A stretch of DNA of 64,000 nt from Tridacna crocea (Eukaryota > Mollusca > Bivalvia > Cardiida > Cardiidae): the NCBI GenBank assembly GCA_943736015.1, contig OX031070.1:38928173-38992172 (forward strand), read 5' to 3'. The position numbers and the translations under genes were made by a program. The notes below the pieces were generated by a model. It was not told the DNA's origin, made no database searches, and saw only the letters and a list, made by a program, of their open reading frames with translations. Each line of letters opens with the position of its first letter. The stretch's first letter is position 1. This document shows positions 40,531 to 51,304 of this stretch, piece by piece.

Positions 40531-41890
40531 TTAAAAAAAAAAGAAAAATATCCGCAGTACAAGTTTCTTATGATGAGACTAAAGCCGGGGGAGGAGCGCG
40601 ACACGAACGCTAGAAATGTAACAGCACATATGTTTACTGCACCTTTGGAATTTTATCTCTGATTTTTTCATCATAATTTTGAATTCAATCTCTGATATTT
40701 TTATTGATTTATCAACAAAAATGGTACAATAGTAAAAATACTTCGGTTGGATATATTTCTGAATAGCTACCCACAAAGTAAAGGATATTATGAAGAGGCT
40801 TCTCTTGTTACAATGTTTTAGAAAACATTAATTTCCAACCTGTAGCATAGAGCTATTACATAGTCAGCAGACGGCATTTTATTGTAACTGTTTTACATAG
40901 CATCGTCACAAATACATGTACGTACATGTATATTAGGCTGGGGAAAGTGTGGTGGTAGATCAGACCACACGGGTATCGTCTGATCTATCATAAACAAACC
41001 AACCGTATACAAATTGTACTTTTTAACCTTTATGTTCAATAGGTCAGTTGTGATTAAAATAATTTCGTCATTTTTAAGAAGTCAGTGGTTTTGTGAGCAC
41101 ACGGCAAACATAAATCAGCCAGTACAATATTGTTGGAAAATCAAAATTATCTTCAGGGAAGTCAGAAAGCTTATTTATTGTTCTTTAATATAGCGTAGTT
41201 TTCAGTCATTCAGAAAATGCATTTTTAGCCCTTTTTTACACTTTTTTAAAGCAACTGTCGTATTTTCTTTTTTTTTTCCCTGATCGTTTGCATTGTGCCG
41301 GAGTTCTCCGATGATGACCGAGTCTCACTGTTAGATAAGACGCCTATCGGGTATCTTGATTGGTGTTACGTAATGGTATACATTGAAACATTTATAAATA
41401 CGGGGTTATCGGAAAGAAAGTATCAGGAAAAAAATCAGACTACTTTAGGGAGAGAAACTATATAAGCTTTGATGCTTTCGTTTCAATCCTTTTCGCAATA
41501 CATGTTGTTGTAAATGAATGATGTTAGTATATTGAATAAATTAAAACTAAATGTTTAAACTAAGATCAGACTTTTTATGAGATTATTTCTAAGGATTTAA
41601 AGTCAAGTTTAACAATATTTTGTATAAGGAAGTCCAATTTGCCGCCTTCTCTCTTTAGCTCTTTACCTGTAAATGTGTGATGATTAATGCATTTTCAAAA
41701 GTATTTTATGGCGACAGCTCACATATTCAAATTTCTTCGCTATTTTCAATCTGATCACATGTATTTTCTCACTCTCATGTGTTTTCAAAAGTCAATAATT
41801 CAAAACCTTTTCCCATATGGAGAACTTTTTGACTTCACCAACTTTTAAAAAAAAGCAATTTCAGAAAATAAATCAAATGTAGCTAAATTG
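40531..41890. other. No supported feature; single family F-like motif
   Basis: TAGATCAGACCACACGGG and CGTCTGATCTATCA at 40955-40990 form a short F-like hairpin. Otherwise AT-rich with no coding or repeat evidence. Confidence 0.45.
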
Positions 41891-41894
41891 ATAT

Positions 41895-42020
41895 TCTTCA
41901 CTTTAAAAGAGTAAAAAACATTGTAGGAAAAGGAAACAATACTGGATATTGGTATTTCTCCTTTTCTCACAATGTTTACAAAAGGTTTTATGCAGGACCG
42001 TTGAAATTCGGGAGTGTGCT
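41895..42020 (+). mobile_element. Family A copy 27 (decayed)
   Basis: Hairpin remnants ACATTGTAGGAAAAGGAAAC and TATTTCTCCTTTTCTCACAA, then AAAAGGTTTTATGCAGGACC. Ends eroded. Confidence 0.6.
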
Positions 42021-42615
42021 GTACGAGTCACATAAATACTCCCAAAACGTAAATTGTTCTCTGCTGATTTCAGTCATATATTGATATTGCAACGTCAATT
42101 TTTTTAAGCCAAAGAATTTCGACACATAAAATAAAACCGATTGGCCCAGGATCAGACTGCTTGTTTTGTACAGTTTGTTACTGGTCTATTGACCGCATAA
42201 TTATTATAATGATCCAATAGTACAACAAATTCAATCTTCTTTAGAAATAAAGACAAAAAAAAAAGAAATGAAAATGCAATTCAAAGAAATTTATGCTAAC
42301 TAAATTGAAATTATTTTTCGAGAAAGAATTAAAAAAGACGATACTGGGAAGATAATGGTTTTTACAAATCTCTTAAAAGTTTCACTGATGCAAATGATAT
42401 ACACGTACATGTATAAAAATGATAAATACAATCATTATATATTTGGACAATGTGTAAAGACAGGATCCAGGTTTAACAAAACAATATAGACAAGGTTTTC
42501 ATGTCATCAGTTCTTATCTTCCCTTTATCCGTTGCTAAATCTTTTCACCCAGTCTTAAAATCTCACTTAGCTCGATACAGCATTTTTATACAAAAATTAA
42601 CGATAGTGTCGTTTT

Positions 42616-42925
42616 TAAACTAAAATGGACGCAAGATCTCAATTTAACAAATGTAAAGGAATACTTTGATCATAATCACAACAAAACATAGAATACTTCA
42701 TGACGTTATAGATTTTTTTCTTGCTATTCATTTTTATGTTATTTAGCGTCAAAAACGGCGCAAGAGCAAATTTCTTGAACCTTTCTATAGAAATAAGAAG
42801 GAGAATGGGTCAGTAACTTTAAATCAAAATGGACGCAACTTCCCGTTTTGCTACAGGAATTAGAATTATATTGAAGTAAAGTAGAGATATTACAGAATAC
42901 TTCAAGACGTTATAGATTTTAATCA
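42616..42925. repeat. Diverged tandem duplication, period about 203 bp
   Basis: TAAACTAAAATGGACGCAAG at 42616 recurs as TAAATCAAAATGGACGCAAC at 42820. GAATACTTCATGACGTTATA near 42695 recurs as GAATACTTCAAGACGTTATA near 42895. The spacers are poorly conserved. Confidence 0.6.
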
Positions 42926-43541
42926 TTTTAGAAGAAAAATGTGTTTTAGTCGATCAAAAAATTTTCCCTTCTGAATCCTATATGACAGGCCGTTATCGGA
43001 AATCCTTTCGGACCAGTTAATCGATAAGTTCCAAGGAGAGTAACTCTTGCTCGACCTGCAGCTGAAAGTTGGGGATGAAACCTTTGAAAACTACATTGTA
43101 TCATGTTACCGCACATACTAGGTACAGGAACAGCATGCAGCCATACAACACATGTCCAGATCCACGTTTCTTACACGCTTCTACAGGTACACTATCTATT
43201 AATTCAACAATTATCACCAGACACTCCACACCAATGAAAAGAAAAAATAAAGATGTACAAGAAAAAAATGATAAACACAGCTGATAAATGTAGGAAAAAT
43301 GGCAAAACACACAAAGCATAATCTGTAAAACAAACTAGAATGGTCTAAATCAGAAGACAGTTTATGAGTTGGTTACAAGCAAACAATGGAATGCATGACA
43401 TAACGCTATTACAAGTGTTTCAATAAGGATGAGATTATCAAAGCTCTAGAGGAAATATATCTTCATCATTATATGTACTCCGAAAAACAAAGTAACAAGA
43501 AATAGTATCAAATCAGCTGTTCAGATGACATATATTTCCAA
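42926..43541. other. No supported feature
   Basis: No coding or repeat evidence. Confidence 0.4.
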
Positions 43542-43905
43542 ATAGACTGATAGAATTGATCGAACGCATACCAAAACTAACCAAGCTTACAGACATGCAG
43601 ACAGACGGACGGACGGACAATCAGATGGACAATGTTCTCGTTATACACACAAACAAAACTATGGTAATTGGTAATCAGTGTAAAAACTAGACAAAATAGC
43701 ATGATAAATCAACTGATCAATCGATAAACATGCAGATAGACTGATAGGATAGGTCAAATACATATCTAAACTAACAACCCAACGTGACAGACAGACAGAC
43801 TGACAGATGGTCAGACGAACGGACGGACAGACAGACAAACAGATAGTCAGACGATTAATGTTCTCATGATACACACCCACAAAGCCATGGTAACAGTTGA
43901 AAGCT
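43542..43905. repeat. Tandem duplication (period about 194 bp) with GACA/GACG tracts
   Basis: Two units start ATAGACTGATAGAATTGATC (43542) and ATAGACTGATAGGATAGGTC (43736). Each contains an expanded GACA/GACG tract (43594-43632; 43789-43850), then AATGTTCTCRT-GATACACAC and CTATGGTAA or CCATGGTAA. The tract is longer in unit 2. Confidence 0.75.
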
Positions 43906-44261
43906 AACTATAAAAAAAACAGAAAGATAAATCAAAGTACTGCTAGTTTGAATTTTAAAAAAAAACATCACAAAAGTAATCTACGATCGAAGATCGGAAT
44001 GATTGCTCTGCACAATCCGATTTCGATTTACACTTATCTAATCAATAATATGGCCAAACCACCCCAACGTTACTTCGAGTAAATGCTTCTCAAGGTAACA
44101 TATAGAGTAGATCCAAAATCAGACCAAATGCTACGCACAACCAAATTTCTATATATGTCCGAAAAATTCAGTTTTCATGCGATAGATACAAAACCAAGCC
44201 ATGGCAAGCGATCTAAGAATTAGTAAATATCACATTTGCTAGTCAACAGTCTATAAGTACT

Positions 44262-44410
44262 TTTGCCGCACAATGCCGAAAGTTAACGACACTGGAAAAG
44301 ACGCCTTTTGATTACATTATGATAACATTGAGGGAGAAGGAGAAAAAACTAGTAATAGCATTTTCACCTTTTTCCAAAATACTCACAACCCAAACAAAGA
44401 AAAATTGCAC
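44262..44410 (-). mobile_element. Family A copy 28 (decayed)
   Basis: TTTTGCCGCACAATGCCGA, AACGACACTGGAAAAGACGC and a weak hairpin (GAGGGAGAAGGAGAAAAAAC, GCATTTTCACCTTTTTCC). The distal half is missing. Confidence 0.6.
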
Positions 44411-44764
44411 CATATGAGCCATTTTTTAAAATGAATACAGGTGTGTAAATTCACCGGAATGGACAAGATTGCACCGATTTTTGTCCTCTTTTAAGATATG
44501 AAAAAGATCCATTTACATGCCTCCTAAAACAGAACGGTGCAATTGAACCTTCTGAAATGAGGGGGTACGACGTTTATTTGGGATGAGTCAACCCTGTATT
44601 TTTTCTGCCTCGAGATCGAATTATCTTGAGTCGAGTTTATAATCTGAAATATTTCTGTGTGTAACAAGCTCGTATTACAAGCAGAATATTTAAAAACAAC
44701 ATTAAAAAAATCTGAAAAGCAGTAGAAAATAATCAAAAACATTGTGACATCAAAAATTCATAAA

Positions 44765-44935
44765 AACATCCTTAGTCTCATTCTCAAGAATTTTCTGATT
44801 TGAAAGTAACACAACTTCAGATTGGCTAAACCGTTTGGTTAAACGGTTTAGCCAATCAGAACTTGTGTTACTTTCTAAATCTATATCTAAACTTAAAATG
44901 ATTTTTAAAAAAAACGGTCGGTAAATACGGACAAA
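44765..44935 (+). mobile_element. Family H element, copy 5 (ends decayed)
   Basis: A perfect inner palindrome CTAAACCGTTTGG and TTAAACGGTTTAG joins AGTAACACAACTTCAGATTGG to CCAATCAGAACTTGTGTTACT. The right end GGTCGGTAAATACGG is decayed. Confidence 0.8.
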
Positions 44936-45169
44936 CGGTACTGACCGAGTGAAGATGGTCCCAGCTGTGTTAAAAGTACGAAACACTTTCTAAAATTCCG
45001 ACCTATATAAAAAAAAAACGAACGCATTCTAGCGCGTGTTATTATCTTTTGTCAGACATTTATTTTCCCCAAACCGTCCGTAAATAATATAGAAATGACT
45101 TACGCTGATAATTTACCTCTGATGTAGTACTGATTTATTCTTTTTTACCCATAACTCTAAATCACATGA

Positions 45170-45240
45170 TAAAACTTGAGACTCTTCCAAATTGAAAGTA
45201 TTAGCAGACGACAATCCATATGCGACTCACATATTTTTTG
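45170..45240 (+). mobile_element. Family A left-block fragment
   Basis: TTCCAAATTGAAAGTATTAG followed by CAGACGACAATCCATATGCG, without hairpin, just before the next copy. Confidence 0.6.
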
Positions 45241-45269
45241 GAGTCATCCAAAATCAAAGCACATTAGCC

Positions 45270-45497
45270 GTGCTTTGGTATAACGGCAAAATATTAGATC
45301 TAACCGAATTGAGAGCATCTGCAGACGACAATTTCAAAGTGGCTCAAATGATGCAATTTTACTTTCATAGGGTAGAAAACATTGTGGGAAAAGGAGAAAA
45401 TGCTGGTTACCAGCATTTTCTCCTTTTTCCACAATGTTTTCAAAAAGGCTTCTTCTTTAGGGGTGTCAAAAGTCGTCATTGTGTGGTAATGGGTTAA
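45270..45497 (+). mobile_element. Family A hairpin MITE, copy 29
   Basis: The left end is diverged (TTTGGTATAACGGCAAAAT) and the right end GTGTGGTAATGGGTTAA is intact; 228 bp if the family length is used. The inner block TTTCAAAGTGGCTCAAATGA puts it in the same subfamily as copy 31. Core arms near-perfect. Confidence 0.88.
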
Positions 45498-45721
45498 CGC
45501 ATTCCCGTGGTGTATAACAAACACGCAATCACATACAAGTGCATCCATGCCAATCCATGAGCATGGTCCTTCGGCAAGTAGAAAATTGCTGACCCATATT
45601 TCATTGTGAAACTATCTGTCAAAATTAGTGATCGTGAAGAAGCTGTGATTCTCATCACCTATAGATTTTTACATAAGAAAGATCATGGTAAGCAAATCTC
45701 TTTGGAACTATTTTTTGTCCA
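45498..45721. other. No supported feature
   Basis: Short spacer between a family A and a family I copy. Confidence 0.4.
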
Positions 45722-46258
45722 TTAAATGTGGCCCTTCAGAATTTGGGATGACAATTTTACAAAATTAGAAATCATCTCTATACTCACAAAGCCTATTAAT
45801 TTTCATTCATAAAACCCCAGTAATCGAAAACCATCCGACAAAAAAAAGAAATGAGAGATTTACTACCGCTCAGGTCGACACCGATGGGAAACACGGTTTA
45901 CTGTTACATGAGCAACTCGCTCATTTACATACCGGAAATACACAGACGAAGCTTCAATCATATCGTCCGAAGAGTACATTATGGAAAATAATTACGTTTG
46001 TTATGTTATGGAATTTAAGCGTCATTATCACCTGCCAGTTACTTGACATTCCCACAATGCTTTTATGATTTCTGGCGTGAAATCTAAAAATACCTTAAGA
46101 GGCTACGTAGCCCTTTAAGGGAACATCATCCTTTTTTTGTACTTTTATAATTCTTAATCATTGATGATTTGTATTATTTTTTCATATAAATTTCAGTAAT
46201 ATATATATATATTTCTTAATGTGGTTAGATGTGGAAAAATCTAAATACTCACCTTTAA
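45722..46258 (+). mobile_element. Family I element, TTAA-bounded, copy 2
   Basis: 537 bp, TTAA at both ends, next to AATGTGGCCCTTCAG and CTCACCT. Colinear with copy 1 (538 bp), including AATACCTTAAGAGGCTACGT. An AT dinucleotide run at 46199-46212 is longer here. Confidence 0.85.
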
Positions 46259-46435
46259 TGCACATTTAACTGTAAAGAAGCGAATAGGCCGCATGCGAAT
46301 TTCAGTACAGTTTTAAAGACATCGTGAACTATAATTCCTAAAATTGATTTTAAAAAATCTTACATTCGTTGGCTTGAAAGGCAAAATTTTATCAAACTTG
46401 TCCAAAGAAAAAATACCAAAGGCTCGCTTGATGAG

Positions 46436-46672
46436 GCCCGGCCGGGTGGCTCAATGGTGAGCGTGTCAGACTAATGACCTGGTGGCTGTGGGTTCGATTC
46501 CGGCGTATTTTCGCTTCTAACCTCTGCTGAAGCATGTGAGAAAAGTAGTCGGTGGCTTTGGAAAGAAGGTTGTGTTAGTACTGGTGTGAGAAAGCCAGGA
46601 AACACGTGTTCGTCACCGACCGCCATGACATGACCTTAGCTGTTAAAGTGGCTTTAAACCCCAATACAACAA
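46436..46672 (+). mobile_element. tRNA-derived SINE with perfect 11-bp target duplication
   Basis: Starts GCCCGGCCGGGTGGCTCAAT. The A box region is TGGCTCAATGGTG (46447) and the B box GGTTCGATTCC (46491-46501), 44 bases apart as in a tRNA. The head resembles an Ile-type tRNA (CTAATGACC in the anticodon region). The body has TGCTGAAGCATGTGAG and CTTTGGAAAGAAGGTTGTG; the tail is AAACCCCAATACAACAA. Flanked by CGCTTGATGAG at 46425-46435 and 46673-46683. The reverse copy at 9168-9345 shares the body. Confidence 0.93.
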
Positions 46673-46824
46673 CGCTTGATGAGATTTTCTCTGTTTTTTT
46701 TTATAAAAGCTTTTTCAAATGCAATCTCAAATGCAATCTCATAAGAGATGCTCCGTTCCCTCATATTCATAAATTCACCATTGCATTATTAAATTCTATG
46801 TTCTATGTGCACTTTGATCGTGAC

Positions 46825-47037
46825 TTAACCTTTTACCGAACGACAAAGTATCGGTCTGGTCCAGATTGAAAGCACTCGCAGACGACAAAATAAACGTAAC
46901 TCAAAAATTGAAATCTGTTTCCAGTCGGTTAGAAAACATAGTGGGAAAAGGAGAAAATGCTGGTTACCAGCATTTTCTCCTTTTCCCACTATGTTTTCAA
47001 TAGGCTTCTGTCTCAGGGTCGTAAAAAACAGGGTTAA
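46825..47037 (+). mobile_element. Family A hairpin MITE, copy 30
   Basis: TTAA at both ends, 213 bp; a deletion of about 15 bases removed the inner part of the right terminus (CGTAAAAAACAGGGTTAA). The hairpin is perfect and carries a paired change: ACATAGTGGG at the left, CCCACTATGT at the right. Confidence 0.92.
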
Positions 47038-47269
47038 ATCTACAAAGTGAAATAAGTTCTTAATGAAAAGGAAATGCCTTAAAAATGACAAAAAGAAAGT
47101 TGTTTACCAGCATTTAGGTGTATTACGTTACCCAAAGTTTGATATATGAAACCAAGCAAAAAATACTCTTCTTTGGGAGGAAAAAAATATTATAATTCTA
47201 ATGTCACAAAAAAAAAACATTTCTTTTCTCAAACTTTTTTTGAGACAGCATATATCTCTGCGCTTTTGA

Positions 47270-47375
47270 GATTGTATGGCTTGCTACACGCGAAAATGGG
47301 CATTAGGACATCTGCGTAAAGTGTAAATTCGGATCAGCCTGACACACAGACCGGCACTTTGTTGTTTCGACGCAT
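47270..47375 (+). mobile_element. Family D fragment, copy 4
   Basis: ATGGCTTGCTACACGCGAAAATGGGCATT and CATCTGCGTAAAGTG, then GGATCAGCCTGACACACAG. The right half is lost. Confidence 0.7.
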
Positions 47376-47698
47376 TGAATTTTCACGTGCTGTTTACGTC
47401 ACTATTACATCACTGTAGACATTTCGGCTAATCGTCAGCGACCATTGATGTGAACAAACAGATAATGCGACATGATAGGATCTGTTCTAATTTCAAAATT
47501 CTTTTTTTTTCTACCATTGACTGGAGCTTTTACAAACAGCGCCTTAACATGCCGGTAAAGCCATAATAATTGCCATATTTTACATGGTAAAAATGAAATT
47601 TACCTTTATTTCATAAAGAGACCTTCTTACATTCGGACTTTACTGTGCCTTCAATATTCTACCATTTAAAATCACCCCTCACAACGTATGTCAGTGTG

Positions 47699-48138
47699 AC
47701 GTCACAGGTAGTGATATCGGACCCTTGTTATAAAGTCAGTGTGCGTGTTTGTTTTTTTTTTTTGTAATCGTTCCTTTCAATGATCTGAAAAAGTCTTTAG
47801 ACCTCCAAAGCGTACAATGCCTAGGGACTTTGTTTTTTGTCAAAGCTTTTGTTAACTACCTATAATAATGTAATAGACTTCGACCAACTATTAAAACCCA
47901 ATCACTTTTGATATTTGGTCAAAGTGTTTGTGCATATAGACATCTGCTTCCTGTCTAAAACATCAGAATATTAAATGTATTCATCTAATGTCTTTGATAA
48001 ATACTTTCATGAGAGTCTTTGTAGTCCGTTTGTATCCACCCAAGCTAGCCTCATTCTATCTTCATATCGTACTTACTTTTCAATATGGCGGATATAAGTT
48101 ACGAAAATGCGCAGGTCCGATATCACTTCCTGTGACGT
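47699..48138. mobile_element. Element T, 440 bp with inverted ends
   Basis: ACGTCACAGGTAGTGATATC at the left is mirrored by GATATCACTTCCTGTGACGT at the right, and both continue with GGACC / GGTCC. The left end also contains the CRE-like palindrome TGACGTCA. The interior is AT-rich with no transposase frame and no second copy. No target duplication identified, so the exact ends are approximate. Confidence 0.75.
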
Positions 48139-48475
48139 AGGTTATTTCCCTTGAAAATTATATTATGGATATTAACGTAAAGATGACAATCTAGAGGCCT
48201 ATTGTGCAGTCGGTCTAAGTGTAGCCACTAGTAGAAAAAAACCATTTCCAAATATTTCGTTAAAGATTCTATTTCTGATTGAATTTCGTCGTAAGCAGAC
48301 AAAGAGTTAAAGAACTACGGTATGGCTTCAGTACTTTAATCTCACTGTCATAAGTTAATTACTATTCCAGCCTATTAGTTGAACACCAAGGCGCCAAGAT
48401 CGTCATTTTCTTCAATATCTTCTCTAATGATTGTGTTTCTAAAGCCTTTCAAAATTTCGGATAAACTAATCTAAT
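48139..48475. other. No supported feature
   Basis: Spacer of AT-rich DNA. Confidence 0.4.
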
Positions 48476-48703
48476 TTAACCCGTTACCACACAGCAAAAT
48501 TTTAGACCTATCCAAATTGAAAGCATTTGCAGACGACAATTTCAAAGAGGCACAAATGGTAAAATTTTGCTTTGATAGGGTAGAAAACTTTGTGGGAAAA
48601 GGAGAAATGCTGGTAACCAGCATTTTCTCCTTTTCCAACAAAGTTTTCAAAAGGCTTCTTCCTCTGGGGTGTTAAAAGTCGTCTTTGTGTGGTAAAGGGT
48701 TAA
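48476..48703 (+). mobile_element. Family A hairpin MITE, copy 31
   Basis: Exactly 228 bp with both TTAA; termini CCCGTTACCACACAG and GTGTGGTAAAGGG. A paired change (AAAACTTTGTG at the left, AACAAAGTTTT at the right) plus one unpaired change and one lost A. The centre base is A (GGTAACC) although the orientation is forward, where most forward copies have T. Confidence 0.93.
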
Positions 48704-48736
48704 CCCCTTTCAGCGCTGCAATAATACTGGATAATC

Positions 48737-49092
48737 GTTGTCTGCGCATTTCATATTCTTCGAAGATTCGACTGTCTTATATGACGCATCACTACTAGCC
48801 CCGAAAGCGGGCTGACTGTAATATTACGCTCTATAAAGTAGCAATGTTGAAAATAGCTTTTACGTATCAATACGTTTGAGGAGAAATGAGACCTGCTTTA
48901 GCAACAGATTTCTCTAAACTGCTGATCATAGTTGAGTGAATTGCACGAGGTAGCGTTTTATTGAGTAAACCTTTTTTTTTTTGGTTTTAAATTCAAAGTA
49001 ACGGTTGTCGCGTAGGAAAGTGGTTCGGTTCTGTACCCAGGATGCCCATATCAGATAGATGAGTATTTATAGAATGCCATCTAGCGGGAGAT
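48737..49092 (+). repeat. Family G repeat, copy 3
   Basis: Full length from TCTGCGCATTTCATATTC to CCATCTAGCGGGAGAT, with a T run at about 48971-48982 in place of TTTATTTCAG. Confidence 0.88.
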
Positions 49093-49117
49093 ACACGTAA
49101 TGACTGGATAATGTACT

Positions 49118-49190
49118 GTTATAGACAGTGTAGATCATGACAAGTCTGACTATAAGGTGCAGTCTGATCTTAGATCTATACTGTCCGATA
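49118..49190. repeat. Family F motif
   Basis: ACAGTGTAGATCATGACAAG and GCAGTCTGATCTTAGATCTATACTGTCCGAT; the outer stem pairs, the inner one is degraded. Confidence 0.7.
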
Positions 49191-49301
49191 CGGTGATACT
49201 GAATCGTAAAACCGAGCTTTAAAATCGCACAATTTTTCGTACAAAATACTGGAAATTTTCTATTCATTCATTTAGAAATTTAAGCGTCAAATCGTTACCG
49301 A

Positions 49302-49428
49302 ATGGCTTGCGACACGCAAAAAAGGGGCATTTGGACAATTGCGTAAAGCGCTGTCTCGGATCAGCCTGCGCTGTCCGCGCCGGCTGATCCGAGACAGCAC
49401 TTTACGACTACGTTAGATATTGTCCTTC
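49302..49428 (+). mobile_element. Family D copy 5 (left half)
   Basis: TGGCTTGCGACACGC, then a near-perfect hairpin CTGTCTCGGATCAGCCTGCG against CGCCGGCTGATCCGAGACAG. Stops at GTTAGATATTGTCC, where a family A core fragment starts. Confidence 0.8.
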
Positions 49429-49490
49429 CACAATGTTTCCAGCTGGGTAGAAAACATTGTGGGAAAAGGAGAAAACGCTGGTTACTAGCC
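49429..49490 (+). mobile_element. Family A core fragments, copy 32
   Basis: CCACAATGTTTCC followed by GGGTAGAAAACATTGTGGGA and GAGAAAACGCTGGTTACTAG. It reads as two arm pieces in unusual order and is probably a rearranged copy. Confidence 0.6.
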
Positions 49491-49589
49491 ACTCTGAATT
49501 ATGTTCTGACGTACATTCTTAAACTAGTCATTTGATTAACGGAGAAGGTTTATTCATCCTAACATGACAGGAATAAATCCTGTAGCAAT
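49491..49589. other. Short spacer
   Basis: Nothing recognised. Confidence 0.3.
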
Positions 49590-49880
49590 GCGTATTATCT
49601 CCCGCTAGATGGCATTCTATAAATAATCATCTATCTAATTTGGGCATCTTGGGTACAGAACCGAACCACTTTCCTACGCGACAACAGTTACTTTGAATTT
49701 CAAACTAAAATAAACGTTTACTTGATAAAATGCTACCTCGTGCAATTCACTCAGCTATCATCAGCAGTTTAGAGAAATCTGGGGCTAAAACAGGCCTGTT
49801 TTCTTTCATCAAAGGTATTGATAAAAGTCATTTTCTCCATTGCTACTTTATAGCGCGTATTACTACAGTCTGTCCGATAT
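49590..49880 (-). repeat. Family G repeat, copy 4 (reverse, truncated)
   Basis: TATTATCTCCCGCTAGATGG to GCGCGTATTACTACAGTCTG. The part that holds TCTTCGAAGATTCGAC in other copies is missing. With copy 3 it forms an inverted pair about 500 bp apart. Confidence 0.85.
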
Positions 49881-49905
49881 CAGTCTGTCCGATAAAGTCT
49901 GTTCT

Positions 49906-50095
49906 TTAATTCTTCACCAAACAACAAAATCAAAGCCTTTTCCAAATTTAAAGTATCTGCTGGAGACATGTTGTGTTGATTTTAAAACATGAAATTTCTA
50001 TTTCAACGGGTAGAACACATTGTGGGAAAAGGAGAAAATGCTGGTTACCAGCATTTTCTCCTTTTCCCACAATGTTTACAAAAGCCTCCATCCAA
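49906..50095 (+). mobile_element. Family A copy 33 (right end lost)
   Basis: TTAATTCTTCACCAAACAAC at the left; the hairpin is nearly perfect (GAACACATTGTG at the left, CACAATGTTTAC at the right). Similarity ends after CAAAAGCCTCC. Confidence 0.85.
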
Positions 50096-50400
50096 ATCCG
50101 AAGAATCCAAATCACGACCCTATGATCACCAGTCCAAAATGCAACTGAAAAAGAAAACGACGCCATTAAACTTTCAATATAATCCATCTAAATCCTGCAG
50201 ACGTTTTTGAGACTACTTTTTATTCGCATCATTACATTTCGTTGGCGGTGATGTGTCTTGCATTTCCGGTTCAGTACTGAGAATATTACGCTGAACTCTT
50301 TATCAGACTGCAAATATATTACAGATCCGTACTGATGCATTAGCAGGCGACAGTTTAATCCATTCCAATTTTAGACTTTAAATTTTAGACCATTCCAAAT

Positions 50401-50630
50401 TTAACCGTTTACCAAAAAATCCCTGTTTATTACGAACCAAGAGAAAAGAGCCATCCGAAAACATTATGGGAAGAGGAGAAAATACTGGTAACCAGCATTT
50501 TCTCCTTTTCCCACGATGTTTTTTACTCTTCAAAAGTCAAATTTCAGTATTTGAATCTCGTTTATTTTGCTGTCTGCAAATGCGTTCAATTTGGACAAGT
50601 ATAAAATTTTGTAGTTTGGTAAAGAGTTAA
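50401..50630 (-). mobile_element. Family A hairpin MITE, copy 34
   Basis: Both TTAA present, 230 bp. The left arm has ATTATGGGAAGAGG, the right CCTTTTCCCACGATG; these changes are not paired. Confidence 0.92.
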
Positions 50631-50790
50631 GAGAGCTGCAAACGACAAATCTGGAAGTGGTACCAATAAACTGTTGGTTTTTGACGAGGTAGAAAACATT
50701 CTGGGAAAAGGTAAAAACGTTGAATACCGGCATTTTCTCATTTTCCCACAATGTTTCCATAAGGGTTATTCCTCGGGGTAGTTAGAAGGT
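50627..50790 (+). mobile_element. Family A copy 35, sharing a TTAA with copy 34
   Basis: Starts at the right TTAA of copy 34 but in the opposite orientation. It keeps CTGCAAACGACAAATC, a worn hairpin (GAAAACATTCTGGGAAAAGG, CATTTTCCCACAATGTTTCC) and GGGTTATTCCTCGGGG. The left 30 bp and the right end are missing. Confidence 0.78.
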
Positions 50791-50895
50791 GGACACTTTC
50801 AATATAGATTTAGATAATCGATTTGTCTTTGAAATTGTAGAAAAAAATGGGTTAAAAGGGAATATGGCTGCCTTTTCCACTTTTCTCTCTATAAT

Positions 50896-51124
50896 TTAAC
50901 TCATTACCAAACAACAGTATTTTAGCCTTGTCCAAATCGAAAGCATTTGCAGACGACAAAATAAGAACGACTGAAAATTTGAAATTTGTTTTGTGAAGGG
51001 TAGAAAACATTGTGGGAAAAGAAGAAAATGCTGGTAACCAGCATTTTCTCCTTTTCCCACAATGTTTTCTAAAGGCTTCTTTCTCAGGTTCGTCAAAAGA
51101 AGGGATTGTGTGGTAAAGGATTAA
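50896..51124 (+). mobile_element. Family A hairpin MITE, copy 36
   Basis: Both TTAA present, 229 bp. The core is almost perfect (one unpaired change, GGGAAAAGAAG). The centre is GGTAACC in a forward copy, as in copy 31. A further partial right end (CGGTCGTTAAAACGCGGG) follows at 51136-51170. Confidence 0.93.
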
Positions 51125-51304
51125 AAAACATTTTTCTTTACGGTCGTTAAAACGCGGGAAAGTTTGGTGTAAAATTAAGGTGGGCGAACATTAAAATGAT
51201 GCATAAATAAAACAGCGAGAGGCCTCTGGAAAAGAGGTGAACTTACAAATTGATGACATACTCAATCGCTGTAAGCTTTGGATCATATCAGGCAATTCAA
51301 CCAA

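Noticed and set aside
46441..46505. Possible functional tRNA-Ile gene
   Set aside because: The acceptor and D stems do not pair well, and the sequence continues into a SINE body with target duplication.
49998..50089. Family A hairpin as a conventional microRNA gene
   Set aside because: Structure would fit, but copies are too numerous and there is no expression evidence; kept only as a possible small-RNA source.
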